A stretch of DNA of 32,444 nucleotides, from contig JAFANH010000077.1 of the NCBI GenBank assembly GCA_019232795.1, positions 1 to 32,444 of the forward strand, read 5' to 3'. A model generated the notes under the pieces. The model saw nothing but the letters and a program-made list of their open reading frames with translations, ran no database searches and had not been told where the DNA came from. Every line of letters starts with the position of its first letter. The first letter of the stretch is position 1. Source of the DNA: Burkholderiaceae bacterium (GTDB lineage: Bacteria; Pseudomonadota; Gammaproteobacteria; Burkholderiales; Burkholderiaceae_D). Shown piece after piece: positions 1-9,048 of this stretch. A program made the position numbers and the translations under genes.

Positions 1-155
1 AAGCGGCCAAGCCTGTCCGGGAAACCAAGGCGGCTACCGCCAAGCGCGCCAAGGCGCCGAAGGTGACGGCCGAGAAGTCGGGCACGGCACGTAATGCTTC
101 ACGCTCGTCCCGCGCCGCGCGTGCCTATGGCAAAGCCGTAAAGAAGAAACGCTAG
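1..155 (+). CDS. rnr: Ribonuclease R, C-terminal tail (partial)
   Basis: An open frame enters from the left edge and ends at TAG 153-155, giving about 50 residues made almost entirely of Ala, Lys, Arg, Ser and Thr and ending in KKKR. A basic low-complexity tail of this kind is typical of the C-terminus of RNase R, the processive 3'-5' exoribonuclease that degrades structured RNA. The gene directly downstream is rlmB, and rnr-rlmB is a common proteobacterial pair. No catalytic domain lies inside the window, so the name rests on tail composition and neighbour only. Another protein with a basic tail cannot be excluded. Confidence 0.55.
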   Translation, partial: AAKPVRETKAATAKRAKAPKVTAEKSGTARNASRSSRAARAYGKAVKKKR

Positions 156-185
156 CAACAGTAGAGAAGCATCAAAGAAATATCC

Positions 186-935
186 ATGAAAAACAACAAG
201 CTCGTATTCGGCTTTCACGCCGTCACCTCGCGTCTGCGCCACGAAGCCTCGTCGGTGGAAGCGATTTACGTCGATGCCGGCCGCGAAGACCGCCGCATGC
301 ACGAATTGATCCGTACCGCCAAGGCAGCCAACGTGCGCATCATCCCGGTCGATGACGGACGTCTGGGCAACATGGCCGGCACGCGCCGCCATCAAGGCGT
401 GATTGCGGTTGCCGGCGAGCTGTCGCTGGCGCGCAATCTCGATGAATTGCTCGACGCCATCGAAGGCCCGCCGCTGTTGCTGGTGCTCGACGGCATCACC
501 GATCCGCACAATCTCGGCGCCTGCCTGCGCGTGGCTGACGGCGCCGGTGCGCACGCGGTGATTGCACCAAAGGACAGAGCGGTCGGTTTGAACGCCACCG
601 TTGCCAAGGTTGCCAGCGGTGCGGCCGAAACCGTTCCCTACATCACCGTGACCAATCTGGCGCGCACGCTGCGCGAACTCAAGGAACGTGACATTTATCT
701 GACCGGCACCAGCGACGACGCCGAAAAAGGTCTGTACGACGGAGACTATACCGGCGGCACCGCCATCGTCATGGGTTCGGAAGGCGAGGGCATGCGCCGC
801 CTGACGCGCGAAACCTGTGATTTCCTGGTCCATATCCCGATGTATGGCGCGGTCGAGAGCCTCAACGTGTCGGTGGCTTCCGGCGTATGCTTGTATGAGG
901 CGCGCCGTCAGCGCCTGGCCGGCAAGTCCAAGTAA
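186..935 (+). CDS. rlmB: 23S rRNA (guanosine-2'-O-)-methyltransferase RlmB
   Basis: The 249-residue protein is a SpoU-type (SPOUT) methyltransferase. The N-terminal substrate-binding domain opens with LVFGFHAV. The knotted catalytic domain shows the three family motifs: [16 protein letters not shown], then [10 protein letters not shown], then [16 protein letters not shown]. RlmB methylates the 2'-OH of G2251 (E. coli numbering) in the peptidyl-transferase loop of 23S rRNA. Length matches the family (about 245). The start ATG at 186 lies 30 bp after the rnr stop, so the two are probably co-transcribed, and cysE follows after 17 bp. Confidence 0.95.
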   Translation: MKNNKLVFGFHAVTSRLRHEASSVEAIYVDAGREDRRMHELIRTAKAANVRIIPVDDGRLGNMAGTRRHQGVIAVAGELSLARNLDELLDAIEGPPLLLVLDGITDPHNLGACLRVADGAGAHAVIAPKDRAVGLNATVAKVASGAAETVPYITVTNLARTLRELKERDIYLTGTSDDAEKGLYDGDYTGGTAIVMGSEGEGMRRLTRETCDFLVHIPMYGAVESLNVSVASGVCLYEARRQRLAGKSK

Positions 936-952
936 TTCAGTTAACCTCATTC

Positions 953-1699
953 ATGTTCAGCAGACTGCGCGAAGACATCGCCAATATCATGGAGCGCGAC
1001 CCGGCGGCGCGCTCGGCCTGGGAAGTGCTTACCTGCTATCCCGGACTGCATGCCATCACCTGGCATAGGTTGGCGCACTGGTGTTGGTTGAACGGCCTGA
1101 AGTGGTTGGGACGTTTCATCTCGCAGGTAGCGCGCCTGTTCACGGCCATCGAAATCCACCCGGGCGCCACTATAGGCCGGCGCGTCTTTATCGACCACGG
1201 CTTCGGCGTGGTGATCGGCGAGACCGCCGAAGTCGGCGACGAGTGCACGATTTACCAGGGCGTCACCTTGGGCGGCACCTCATTGAGCAAAGGCGCCAAG
1301 CGCCATCCGACGCTTGAGCGCGGTGTCATTGTCGGAGCCGGCGCCAAGGTCTTGGGCGGGTTCACGGTCGGCGAGGGCGCCAAGATCGGTTCCAATGCCG
1401 TGGTGGTCAAGCCGGTCCCGGCCGGCGCGACGGCGGTCGGCAATCCGGCGCACATCGTGCGCCATGAGAAGAGCGCAGCGGAAGCCGCAGCGGCGCGCAT
1501 GTTCGCCGCCTACGGCGTCACGCCGAACGGCGACGATCCCATGTCAACCGCGATTCATGGATTGGTCAACCATGTGGCTGCGCAGGAGCAGCAGATCACG
1601 CAGATCGTGACTATCCTCAAGCAGGCGGGCGTGTGCTGCGATAACCTGCCCGAGGTCGAGAAGATCGATTCCGAGCAGTTGAACAAGCTGGTTGAATAG
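953..1699 (+). CDS. cysE: Serine O-acetyltransferase
   Basis: This 248-residue enzyme would transfer acetyl from acetyl-CoA to L-serine, making O-acetylserine for cysteine synthesis. The N-terminal helical part (about 1-65) is the short form. It is followed by left-handed beta-helix hexapeptide repeats, seen as [39 protein letters not shown] and [12 protein letters not shown]. The catalytic His/Asp region is in the IDHGFG stretch. The C-terminal region after about residue 175 is Ala-rich and predicted helical, longer than the catalytic core needs. The stop TAG (1697-1699) directly abuts the stop of the convergent lpxH, leaving no room for an intergenic terminator. Confidence 0.95.
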   Translation: MFSRLREDIANIMERDPAARSAWEVLTCYPGLHAITWHRLAHWCWLNGLKWLGRFISQVARLFTAIEIHPGATIGRRVFIDHGFGVVIGETAEVGDECTIYQGVTLGGTSLSKGAKRHPTLERGVIVGAGAKVLGGFTVGEGAKIGSNAVVVKPVPAGATAVGNPAHIVRHEKSAAEAAAARMFAAYGVTPNGDDPMSTAIHGLVNHVAAQEQQITQIVTILKQAGVCCDNLPEVEKIDSEQLNKLVE

Positions 1700-2488
1700 T
1701 TACTTGATGACGGTGCCGTCGGCCCGATGGCGGCAGATGCTACCATCGCTGTTCACGGCCAGCCAACCGCCGCGGTGCGTACCCTCTGTTTCACAATCCC
1801 AATCCGGCAAGACATAGCGTTCGTAGTCGACCCCGGCGCGCGCCACTACATGGTGCGCCGGCCGATGCGTATGGCCGTGGATCATCAGTATGGTGTCGGT
1901 GGCTCGGTACAATGCTTCGACGGCATCGGCATTGACGTCCATGATGTATTCGGCCTTTTCGCGCTGCGCATCGCGGCTGCCTTGCCGCAAGCCGGCGATG
2001 ATGGCCTTGCGCTCGGCCAGCGGGCGGGCCAGGAAGGCGCTTTGCCATGCCGGGTCGCGTACCTGCGCACGGAAGGCCATGTAGGCAGTGTCATCGGTGC
2101 ACAGCGCATCGCCATGGGTCAGCACGATGCGCCGCCCGGCGATGTCGATGACGTGCGGGTCGTCCAGCAGGCGCAATCCGGCTGCCGCGGCAAAGGCAGA
2201 GCTGACCAGGAAGTCGCGGTTGCCCGCTACCCAAAACAGTTCTACCCCGCTATCGGCCACGGCACGCAAGGCGTCGATCACACTGCGGTTGAAGGCGTCG
2301 TCGCAATCGTCGTCGCCGGCCCAGTATTCGAAAATGTCACCGAGCAGGTAAAGCTGCCGGGCGTGCATGGCCTGCCGCCGCAGGAAGTTGAAGAAGGCTG
2401 CGGCGGTGCGCGGCATGGCCGCCTGCAGGTGCAGGTCGGAAATAAAAAGCGCAACCGTTGCTGGTTGCGCCGTCTGCGTTGCTTCCAT
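1700..2488 (-). CDS. lpxH: UDP-2,3-diacylglucosamine diphosphatase LpxH
   Basis: The 262-residue protein is a calcineurin-like metallophosphoesterase. It has the full ligand set: ISDLHL (Asp18, His20), LLGDIFEYW (Asp51), GNRDF (Asn90-Arg91-Asp92), LTHGD and HGHTHRP. This arrangement with LGDIFEYW is typical of LpxH, which hydrolyses UDP-2,3-diacylglucosamine to lipid X in the Raetz lipid A pathway at the inner face of the membrane. It is the last gene of a leftward ppiA-ppiB-lpxH cluster and begins 16 bp after ppiB. It converges with cysE with zero spacing. Confidence 0.93.
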   Translation of the reverse strand: MEATQTAQPATVALFISDLHLQAAMPRTAAAFFNFLRRQAMHARQLYLLGDIFEYWAGDDDCDDAFNRSVIDALRAVADSGVELFWVAGNRDFLVSSAFAAAAGLRLLDDPHVIDIAGRRIVLTHGDALCTDDTAYMAFRAQVRDPAWQSAFLARPLAERKAIIAGLRQGSRDAQREKAEYIMDVNADAVEALYRATDTILMIHGHTHRPAHHVVARAGVDYERYVLPDWDCETEGTHRGGWLAVNSDGSICRHRADGTVIK

Positions 2489-2504
2489 GAAGAATCGCTA
2501 CTGT

Positions 2505-2993
2505 TTAGATCACTTCAGCTTTTTCGATGATCACGTCTTCCGCCGGGACGTCGGCATGCATGCCGGCGCGCGTGGTGGCGACACCTTTGATCTTGTCGAC
2601 CACGTCCGTGCCTTCGGTCACTTTGCCGAAAACGCAGTAGCCCCAGCCATCCTGGCCGGGATAGTCGAGGAAGCTGTTGTTCTTGACGTTGATGAAGAAT
2701 TGCGCCGAAGCCGAGTGGGGTGCCGAGGTGCGGGCCATGGCCAGGGTGTACTTGTCGTTCTTCAAGCCGTTCTTGGCTTCGTTTTCGATCGGTGCGTTGG
2801 TGTCTTTTTGCTTCATGCCGGGTTCGAAGCCGCCGCCCTGGATCATGAAGTCCTTGATCACGCGATGGAAGATGGTGCCGTTGTAATGGCCGGCGTTGAC
2901 GTAGGCCAGGAAGTTTTCAACCGTCTTCGGCGCCTTCTCGGCGTCGAGTTCGATGGTAATGTTGCCGTGATTGGTGGTGAGCAGTACAGCCAT
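2505..2993 (-). CDS. ppiB: Cytoplasmic peptidyl-prolyl cis-trans isomerase (cyclophilin B type)
   Basis: A 162-residue single-domain cyclophilin without signal peptide, so cytoplasmic. Active-site landmarks are [13 protein letters not shown], with the catalytic Arg in FHR, and the segments [18 protein letters not shown] and WGYCVFGKV. It catalyses cis-trans isomerisation of X-Pro bonds during protein folding. The next gene upstream on the same strand (3062-3748) is an exported paralogue with nearly the same motifs, so the pair looks like an ancient tandem duplication specialised for two compartments. The gap between the two is 68 bp. Confidence 0.94.
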   Translation of the reverse strand: MAVLLTTNHGNITIELDAEKAPKTVENFLAYVNAGHYNGTIFHRVIKDFMIQGGGFEPGMKQKDTNAPIENEAKNGLKNDKYTLAMARTSAPHSASAQFFINVKNNSFLDYPGQDGWGYCVFGKVTEGTDVVDKIKGVATTRAGMHADVPAEDVIIEKAEVI

Positions 2994-3044
2994 GATAGTC
3001 CTTGTTGGTGAATTGAAATGGGGAGGAAGCTTGCGTTGTGACTT

Positions 3045-3069
3045 AGTTTACTTAACTCAGTTTACTTAA
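3045..3069. repeat. Short tandem repeat at the 3' end of ppiA
   Basis: The 11-bp string AGTTTACTTAA occurs at 3045-3055 and again at 3059-3069, a 14-bp period. The second copy covers the last codons and stop codon of ppiA (minus strand). It looks like local slippage duplication at the gene end, with no obvious function. Confidence 0.6.
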
Positions 3070-3748
3070 TTATCGCAGCCGATACGATGAATACCGGCTT
3101 GATCGGGGCGGCCTCGAATTGGCCGCTGATTTCTGTTTTGACCTTCTTGATGCGTTCTACAACGTCCATGCCTTCGACGACCTTGCCGAACACGCAATAT
3201 CCCCATCCGTCGCCATTCGGATAGTCGAGCGGGTAATTGTCGGCAACATTGATGAAAAATTGCGAAGTGGCGGAATTCGGCTGGTTGTCTTCACGCGCCA
3301 TGGCGACGCTATAGGTTTCGTTCTGCAGCCCGTTTGATGCTTCGCTGCGGATGGGCGGATGGGTAGGCTTGCCATGCAGCTGTTTGTCGTAGCCGCCGCC
3401 CTGGATCATGAAATCGCTGACGACGCGATGGAAGATCGTGCCGTTATAAAAACCTTCCTTGACGTATTTGACGAAATTGGCGGATGTTTTCGGGGCTTTG
3501 TCGGCATTAAGCTGCAACACGATATTGCCCATATTGGTCTTGAGCATGACCTTGGGTCCATGTACTTCCGGTACCGGTTCGGCGGTAGCAGTGTCCGTGG
3601 TGGCCGGAGCGGTTGCAGGCGGCGCTGCTTCCGAAGCGGGGGGCGCGGACGGTTCGGTCGTTTGTGCGCCTGCGAAAGAAGTCAGCATGATGCATGCCGC
3701 CACGCAGGCTTGGAGGAAGCGAAATGTGACTGGATTCGGTTTTGGCAT
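3062..3748 (-). CDS. ppiA: Exported peptidyl-prolyl cis-trans isomerase (cyclophilin A type)
   Basis: This 228-residue protein has an N-terminal signal peptide: a basic start, a hydrophobic core around residues 10-25, and a plausible signal peptidase site after FAGA near residue 28. A Pro/Ala/Thr-rich linker follows to about residue 65, then a cyclophilin domain with FHRVVSDFMIQGG, AMAREDNQPNSATSQFFIN and WGYCVFGKV. It should act as a periplasmic prolyl isomerase. It is first in the leftward ppiA-ppiB-lpxH cluster and is divergent from cysS across 242 bp. The signal sequence separates it from ppiB. Confidence 0.92.
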   Translation of the reverse strand: MPKPNPVTFRFLQACVAACIMLTSFAGAQTTEPSAPPASEAAPPATAPATTDTATAEPVPEVHGPKVMLKTNMGNIVLQLNADKAPKTSANFVKYVKEGFYNGTIFHRVVSDFMIQGGGYDKQLHGKPTHPPIRSEASNGLQNETYSVAMAREDNQPNSATSQFFINVADNYPLDYPNGDGWGYCVFGKVVEGMDVVERIKKVKTEISGQFEAAPIKPVFIVSAAIIK

Positions 3749-3758
3749 GGGAAAACTT

Positions 3759-3772
3759 GGACGAAGTCGTCC
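3759..3772. promoter_or_regulatory. 14-bp palindrome just upstream of ppiA
   Basis: GGACGAAGTCGTCC has perfect 6-bp arms around AG and lies 10 bp upstream of the ppiA start on the minus strand. It could be an operator, or a small hairpin beside the ribosome-binding region. No known binding site is recognised. Confidence 0.3.
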
Positions 3773-3841
3773 AGGATCAAGACTTCAATATTGTCAAACC
3801 GGGACCTTGTAGCGACTGCTGGAGATAGTGAAATTGTCCGG

Positions 3842-3869
3842 TTTTTAAATGCGATACAAATGCTATACT
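3842..3869 (+). promoter_or_regulatory. Candidate extended -10 promoter for cysS
   Basis: TGCTATACT at 3861-3869 is a good extended -10 element (TGn plus TATACT). A poor -35 candidate, TTTTTA, sits 16 bp upstream, which is tolerated with extended -10 promoters. Transcription would start near 3876 and leave a leader of about 115 nt before the cysS ATG. No mapped start supports it. Confidence 0.4.
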
Positions 3870-3990
3870 GCCGCTCTTACGGCTGCATTTTATCAAAAAC
3901 AAGCACGGACTTTTCGGCGAATTTTTCAGCGGGGCGCGGTGCGGCAGCATCCGGCGCAAGAAGCTGCGGCCGAACCCTCACAAAACGTCG

Positions 3991-5382
3991 ATGAGCGTTC
4001 TCAAAATCTACAACACGCTTGCGCGTGATAAGCAGGTCTTTTCCCCAATCGAGCCAGGCCGTGTGCGCATGTACGTGTGCGGAATAACGGTCTACGACTA
4101 TTGCCACATTGGTCATGCACGCATGATGACGGTATTCGATCTGGTTTACCGTTGGCTGATGGCTTCCGGCTACCAAGTTACCTACGTGCGCAATATCACG
4201 GATATCGAGGACAAAATCATCAAGCGCGCCGTCGAGAACGGCGAAACGATCTCCCAGCTGACCAGCCGCTTTATCGGTTATATGGATGAAGATATGGGTG
4301 CGCTCGGTATTCTAGAGCCGACGCACGAGCCGCATGCTACTGAATATGTGCCACAGATGCTGGGCCTGATCGAGAAGCTCGAGCAGAACGGCCTAGCGTA
4401 CAAGGCCGAAGACGGCGACGTCAATTTTTCCGTACGCGACTTCCCCGGCTACGGCAAATTGTCCGGCAAGTCGCTCGACGACTTGCGCGCCGGCGAGCGT
4501 GTCGACGTCAACACCGGCAAGCGTGACCCGCTCGATTTCGTTCTCTGGAAGGCTTCCAAGGAAAGCGAGCCGGAAGAAGTCAAATGGGCTTCCAAGTGGG
4601 GCAGCGGCCGCCCTGGTTGGCATATCGAGTGCTCCGCCATGTCGTGCGCGCTGCTCGGCGAGCACTTCGATATCCATGGCGGTGGTGCCGACCTGCAATT
4701 CCCGCATCACGAAAACGAAATCGCCCAGTCCGAGGGCGCATTGCGCCACCCCTTCGTCAACTACTGGATGCATAACGGCTTCGTGCGCGTGGACAATGAA
4801 AAGATGTCGAAGTCGCTCGGCAACTTCTTCACCATACGCGACGTGCTCAAGCGCTACGATGCCGAGGTAGTACGCTTCTTCATCCTGCGCGCACACTACC
4901 GCAGTCCGCTCAATTATTCCGACGCCCATCTCGATGACGCACGCCAGGCGCTCACGCGTCTGTATACAGCGCTGAAGGACGTGACGCCGGACGCCTTGCC
5001 GCTGGACCGCGGCGATGCCTTCGCAGTACGGCTCACCGAAGCGATGAATGACGACTTCAATACGCCGTTGGCCGTAGCGGCCTTGTTCGATTTGGCCAAC
5101 GAAGTCAATAAAACCAAATCACCGGCGCTGGCGCGCCAGTTGAAGGAGTTGGCCGGCATACTCGGCTTGCTGCAGCGTGCGCCACAGCAATTCCTGCAAG
5201 CGGCACCGGTACAAGAGGGCGCGCTGGGCGAAACCGAGATTGTGGAACGCATCGAAGCGCGCAAGGCGGCCAAAAAAGCAAGGAATTTTGCCGAAGCCGA
5301 CCGCATCCGCAACGAATTGACGGCGCAAGGTGTCGTACTCGAAGACAAGCCGGATGGCTCGACCGAGTGGCGCAGGGCATGA
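3991..5382 (+). CDS. cysS: Cysteinyl-tRNA synthetase
   Basis: A 463-residue class I aminoacyl-tRNA synthetase of normal length. The zinc-binding Cys30 is in [10 protein letters not shown], the HIGH signature is HIGHAR at 39-44, zinc and substrate segments are HIECSAMSC and [10 protein letters not shown], and KMSKS lies at about 271-275. It attaches cysteine to tRNA-Cys in the cytoplasm. ATG 3991 gives the standard N-terminus ([10 protein letters not shown]). It is followed by the glycosylase gene after 38 bp and looks like the first gene of a rightward run ending with tilS. Confidence 0.97.
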   Translation: MSVLKIYNTLARDKQVFSPIEPGRVRMYVCGITVYDYCHIGHARMMTVFDLVYRWLMASGYQVTYVRNITDIEDKIIKRAVENGETISQLTSRFIGYMDEDMGALGILEPTHEPHATEYVPQMLGLIEKLEQNGLAYKAEDGDVNFSVRDFPGYGKLSGKSLDDLRAGERVDVNTGKRDPLDFVLWKASKESEPEEVKWASKWGSGRPGWHIECSAMSCALLGEHFDIHGGGADLQFPHHENEIAQSEGALRHPFVNYWMHNGFVRVDNEKMSKSLGNFFTIRDVLKRYDAEVVRFFILRAHYRSPLNYSDAHLDDARQALTRLYTALKDVTPDALPLDRGDAFAVRLTEAMNDDFNTPLAVAALFDLANEVNKTKSPALARQLKELAGILGLLQRAPQQFLQAAPVQEGALGETEIVERIEARKAAKKARNFAEADRIRNELTAQGVVLEDKPDGSTEWRRA

Positions 5383-5420
5383 ACTGAACCGCGAGCGTGC
5401 GGAAACTGAGCGAAAACTAA

Positions 5421-6062
5421 ATGGCGAAGATCATTCAACCTGAGAACAGCCTTCCCGAATACTGGGAAGACGCCAAGGCCGAGCTGATGAAGCGCGACCG
5501 TATCCTGCGCAAGCTGATTCCGCAGTTTGGCGATCTGCACCTGATCGGCCGTGGCGACCCTTTTACCACTCTGGCGCGCTCCGTGGTCGGTCAGCAGATT
5601 TCGGTCAAGGCGGCACAGTCGGTATGGGAACGCTTTCTCGAAATGTGTCCGAAATGCACGCCGCTTCAAGTCATCAAGGCCGGCGAGGAATTGGCAAGCT
5701 GCGGCATGTCGAAACGCAAGGCGGAATACATTCTCGATCTTGCTGAACATTTCAAGGCCAAGCGTCTTCATGTCGAGCAATGGAGCGAGATGGACGACGA
5801 AGACGTGATTGCCGAACTGGTGCAAATCCGCGGCATTGGCCGCTGGACCGCCGAAATGTTCCTGATCTTCAATCTGCGCCGCCCGAACATTTTGCCGCTT
5901 GACGATCTCGGCCTGCTCAAAGGCATCAGCGTCAATTATTTCTCCGGCGAACCGGTGTCGCGCAGTGACGCGCGCGAGGTGGCTGCCAATTGGGAGCCGT
6001 GGCGCACGGTCGCCACCTGGTACTTGTGGCGCAGTCTCGACCCGGTCCCAGTAGAATACTAA
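5421..6062 (+). CDS. DNA-3-methyladenine glycosylase II-type (AlkA-like) base-excision enzyme
   Basis: The 213-residue protein is a helix-hairpin-helix DNA glycosylase. The hairpin is VQIRGIGRWTAEMF (about 134-147), and the catalytic aspartate lies in the LPLDDLG segment (Asp161-Asp162). VVGQQISVKAAQSVW is the conserved N-terminal helix of the family. It should remove alkylated purines such as 3-methyladenine to start base-excision repair. It lacks the extra N-terminal domain of E. coli AlkA, as do most short bacterial homologues. tilS begins 19 bp downstream. In the related gene order I recall from Burkholderiales, accA lies between these two; here it does not. Confidence 0.88.
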   Translation: MAKIIQPENSLPEYWEDAKAELMKRDRILRKLIPQFGDLHLIGRGDPFTTLARSVVGQQISVKAAQSVWERFLEMCPKCTPLQVIKAGEELASCGMSKRKAEYILDLAEHFKAKRLHVEQWSEMDDEDVIAELVQIRGIGRWTAEMFLIFNLRRPNILPLDDLGLLKGISVNYFSGEPVSRSDAREVAANWEPWRTVATWYLWRSLDPVPVEY

Positions 6063-6081
6063 GCCCTATGCGGATAGCCTC

Positions 6082-7467
6082 ATGAGCGACCACCGCATCG
6101 CCAAGCTGCAAAATGACTTTGAACGCCGTTTCGCGGAAATTTGCGCACTTGCCGGCTTGGTGCATCCGCCTTGCTTCGCCGTGGCCTATAGCGGCGGCCT
6201 CGATTCCAGCGTATTGCTGCAACTCGCGCAGAGCTATGCGCGCCAGGCAGGCATTTCTCTGTACGCCTTTCATATCCACCATGGTTTGAGCCCAAACGCT
6301 GACAGTTGGCTGCAGCACTGCAACGCCACATGTGCGGCGCTTGGCGTCGCTTTCGACAGCCGGCGCGTGACGCTGGGCCAGGGCGGCGGCATCGAAGAGG
6401 CGGCGCGCCTGGCGCGTTACGCCGCTTTGGGCGAGCTGTGCCAAACACATGGCGTACCCTTGCTGCTGACCGCGCACCACCAGGACGATCAGGCCGAGAC
6501 GGTGCTGTTGCAACTGCTGCGCGGCTCGGGTGTGGCCGGCTTGGCCGGTATGGAGAGCGCCAACCGCGCGCCGGACATGCTGGGCTCCGACGCCGTCATC
6601 GGCCGCCCCTTGCTGGAAGTGGCGCGCAGCAAATTGGAGGAAGCGGCAGCGGCCTACGGCCTCTCCTGGATAGAGGACGAATCGAATCGCGACCACCGCT
6701 TCGTCCGCAACGCATTGCGCCATCGCGTGATGCCCGAGCTGGAAGCCGCTTTCCCCGGGTTCCAGCACCGCATCGCCCGTTCCGCCCAGCATGCGCAGGC
6801 AGCGCAGCAAGTGTTGACGATGACGGCGGCGCAGGATTTCGAGCTTTGCCGCGCAGGAAACGGAATCGATGTGGCGGTGCTGGCCACGCTGGCGACCGAT
6901 CGCGCCAATAATTTGCTGCGCTATTGGTTTGCGCAGCGCGGCATGCGCATGCCATCTACTGCATGGCTCGATGAAATGCGCAACCAAATCCTTGGAGCGA
7001 AGGAAGATGCGCAGATTTGCGTGACGCACGCCGATTGCGTGGTGCGCCGTCATCGCGGCGCGGCCTATCTGACGCCGCGCCTTGATGGCGAAGAGGGTCC
7101 GGCGCCGCATTCCTTTGTCTGGAATGGTGAACCGGTTTTACAATTTCCGACATATCGCGGCAGCCTGCATTTTGATGTCGCGCTTGGCGCAGAAGAGGGC
7201 GTGTCGGCGGTGTGGCTGCGGGGCAGGCCATGTGTATTGCACCGCCGTCAGGGCGGCGAGCGCTTGAAGCTGGCTGCCAATCGTCCTTCACGCGATCTCA
7301 AGCATCACTACCAGACGCATGGCATTCCGGCCTGGGAGCGGCCGCATCTGCCTTTGGTCAGTTGTGAGGGCGAGCTTCTGTTTGCAGCCGGCCTTGGCAC
7401 GGATAGCTCTCACCTTAGCGTAGAGGGCGTGCGGGTTCGCTTGCGCTGGGAATCGAACCTGGCTTAA
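6082..7467 (+). CDS. tilS: tRNA(Ile)-lysidine synthetase TilS
   Basis: This 461-residue N-type ATP pyrophosphatase modifies C34 of tRNA-Ile(CAU) to lysidine, allowing AUA decoding. The PP-loop is SGGLDSS at 37-43. Next come FHIHHGLSPNAD, AHHQDDQAETVLLQLLRGSG and the substrate-recognition segment WIEDESNRDHRFVRNALRHRV. A TilS C-terminal domain occupies roughly the last 100 residues (RGRPCVLHRRQGGERLKL onward). All are in family order and length is normal. ATG 6082 sits 19 bp after the glycosylase stop. A stable hairpin follows its stop. Confidence 0.96.
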   Translation: MSDHRIAKLQNDFERRFAEICALAGLVHPPCFAVAYSGGLDSSVLLQLAQSYARQAGISLYAFHIHHGLSPNADSWLQHCNATCAALGVAFDSRRVTLGQGGGIEEAARLARYAALGELCQTHGVPLLLTAHHQDDQAETVLLQLLRGSGVAGLAGMESANRAPDMLGSDAVIGRPLLEVARSKLEEAAAAYGLSWIEDESNRDHRFVRNALRHRVMPELEAAFPGFQHRIARSAQHAQAAQQVLTMTAAQDFELCRAGNGIDVAVLATLATDRANNLLRYWFAQRGMRMPSTAWLDEMRNQILGAKEDAQICVTHADCVVRRHRGAAYLTPRLDGEEGPAPHSFVWNGEPVLQFPTYRGSLHFDVALGAEEGVSAVWLRGRPCVLHRRQGGERLKLAANRPSRDLKHHYQTHGIPAWERPHLPLVSCEGELLFAAGLGTDSSHLSVEGVRVRLRWESNLA

Positions 7468-7487
7468 AGCTAAGGTGACCGAGGCGC

Positions 7488-7517
7488 CTTATTCGGCAAT
7501 TTGCATTGCAGAATAAG
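7488..7517 (+). terminator. Stem-loop between tilS and lysC
   Basis: Two nested perfect pairings, 7488-7494 with 7511-7517 (CTTATTC/GAATAAG) and 7496-7500 with 7505-7509 (GCAAT/ATTGC), form a 13-position stem with one G-A mismatch and a TTGC loop. It lies 20 bp after the tilS stop. A T-rich run (7537-7547) begins only 19 nt later, so it is either a weak terminator of the cysS-tilS unit or an RNA-stabilising or leader element of lysC. Confidence 0.45.
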
Positions 7518-7653
7518 CATATGGGCAAAATATTATTTGTTTTTTTGCTGTGCAACATGTACAGTTGACGGTTGTCCTTGCTCTATTGTTGCTAAAGTTT
7601 CAAAAGCGCTTTCAGGGCATCATCTTTCACTGCATTTTTTCCGCAATATTTTT

Positions 7654-8904
7654 ATGGCCTTGTTTGTTCATAAGTACGGCGGCACATCGATGGGCTCGAT
7701 CGAGCGCATCAAGAATGTCGCCAAGCGTGTCGCCAAGTGGCATGATGCCGGGTATCAAATCGTTGTGGTGCCGTCCGCTATGTCGGGCGAAACCAACCGC
7801 CTGCTTGGCATGGCCAATGAGATCATGCCGCGCCCCGACCCGCGCGAGCTCGATATGCTGGCTTCGACAGGCGAACAGGTCTCGGTCGCCTTGCTGTCGA
7901 TTGCGTTGCATGCACTGGGTAAGGACGCCGTGTCCTATGCCGGCTGGCAGGTCGCCATCAAGACCGATTCCGCCTACACCAAGGCGCGCATCCAGTCGAT
8001 CGACGACGCCAAGGTGCGGCGCGACCTCGACGCAGGCAAAATCGTGATCATCACCGGTTTCCAGGGAGTGGACGACGAGGGCAATATCGCCACGCTGGGC
8101 CGCGGCGGTTCCGATACTTCGGCCGTGGCTGTGGCCGTGGCGATGAAGGCGCAGGAATGCCTGATCTACACCGACGTCGACGGCGTATACACAACCGACC
8201 CGCGCGTGGTGACCGAAGCGCGCCGCCTCAAGACCGTGACGTTCGAAGAAATGCTGGAAATGGCTTCGCTCGGCTCGAAAGTGCTGCAGATCCGCTCGGT
8301 CGAGTTTGCCGGCAACTACCGGATGCCGACGCGCGTGCTGTCGTCGCTGACCGACCCCATGATTCCGCTGGAAGAAGAAGCTGCTTCCGGCACCCTGATT
8401 TCGTTTGAGGAAGATACCAATATGGAACAAGCTGCAATCACCGGCATCGCGTTCAATCGCGACGAGGCGAAGATCACTGTGCTCGGCGTGCCCGACAAAC
8501 CCGGGATCGCCTACCAGATTCTCGGTCCGGTCGCCGACGCCAACGTCGAAGTCGACATGATCATCCAGAACCAGTCGGTGGATGGCAAAACCGACTTTAC
8601 GTTCACGGTACCGCGCGGCGAATTTGCCAAATCGATGGACGTGCTGAACAAGACCGCCAAGGAAAACCTGAATGCCGTGAGCATCAACGGTGACGCCAAG
8701 GTGTCGAAAGTCTCCGTGGTCGGCGTAGGCATGCGCAGCCATGTGGGCATCGCCTCCAAGATGTTCCGCACCCTGTCCGAAGAGGGCATCAATATCCTGA
8801 TGATCTCGACTTCGGAAATCAAGATTTCGGTGTTGATCGACGAAAAATACATGGAACTGGCCGTGCGCGCGCTGCACAAGGCATTTGACCTGGAAAAAGC
8901 CTGA
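7654..8904 (+). CDS. lysC: Aspartokinase
   Basis: With ATG 7654 the product is 416 residues and begins MALFVHKYGGTSMGS, the usual N-terminus of beta-proteobacterial aspartokinase. The frame is open about 50 codons further upstream, but that stretch is Cys-rich and unlike the family. The kinase domain (KYGGTSMGS 7-15; TGEQVSVALL; GRGGSDTSAVA; YTDVDGVYTTDPR) is followed by two ACT domains (about 265-416). It phosphorylates aspartate, the first step to lysine, threonine and methionine, and is expected to be feedback-inhibited through the ACT domains. No clear Shine-Dalgarno sequence precedes the ATG; the leader is T-rich. It appears to be its own unit of 186 bp leader plus gene. Confidence 0.96.
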   Translation: MALFVHKYGGTSMGSIERIKNVAKRVAKWHDAGYQIVVVPSAMSGETNRLLGMANEIMPRPDPRELDMLASTGEQVSVALLSIALHALGKDAVSYAGWQVAIKTDSAYTKARIQSIDDAKVRRDLDAGKIVIITGFQGVDDEGNIATLGRGGSDTSAVAVAVAMKAQECLIYTDVDGVYTTDPRVVTEARRLKTVTFEEMLEMASLGSKVLQIRSVEFAGNYRMPTRVLSSLTDPMIPLEEEAASGTLISFEEDTNMEQAAITGIAFNRDEAKITVLGVPDKPGIAYQILGPVADANVEVDMIIQNQSVDGKTDFTFTVPRGEFAKSMDVLNKTAKENLNAVSINGDAKVSKVSVVGVGMRSHVGIASKMFRTLSEEGINILMISTSEIKISVLIDEKYMELAVRALHKAFDLEKA

Positions 8905-8972
8905 AAGAGACCAGACATGAGGCTGATCGTCGGGCTTGATGCAGCTTCGATTGGCGTTAAACATTACACTAG

Positions 8973-9001
8973 TTGACCAAAGCCGCGGGAAAAGCTATTA
9001 T
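8973..9001 (+). promoter_or_regulatory. Sigma-70 promoter of tRNA-Ser
   Basis: TTGACC (8973-8978) and TATTAT (8996-9001) are separated by exactly 17 bp. This is close to the sigma-70 consensus. Initiation would be near 9008, giving a 5' leader of about 40 nt before the mature tRNA start at 9049. Confidence 0.75.
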
Positions 9002-9048
9002 GCGTGGCTTCACGACTTTCGGCACTGGCCGAGGTTGTGAGAAGGTGT

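Noticed and set aside
3792-3797. TTGACA on the minus strand as a ppiA -35 element
   Set aside because: No -10-like hexamer at 16-18 bp downstream, and initiation would fall too close to the start codon.
7593-7600. TAAAGTTT upstream of lysC, identical to a sigma-28 -35 element
   Set aside because: At 11 bp downstream the sequence is TCAGGGCA, with no GYCGTAA-like -10, and lysC is not a motility gene.
7501-7653. N-terminal extension of aspartokinase from TTG 7501
   Set aside because: The extension is Cys-rich and unlike any aspartokinase; ATG 7654 gives the standard MALFVHKYGG start.
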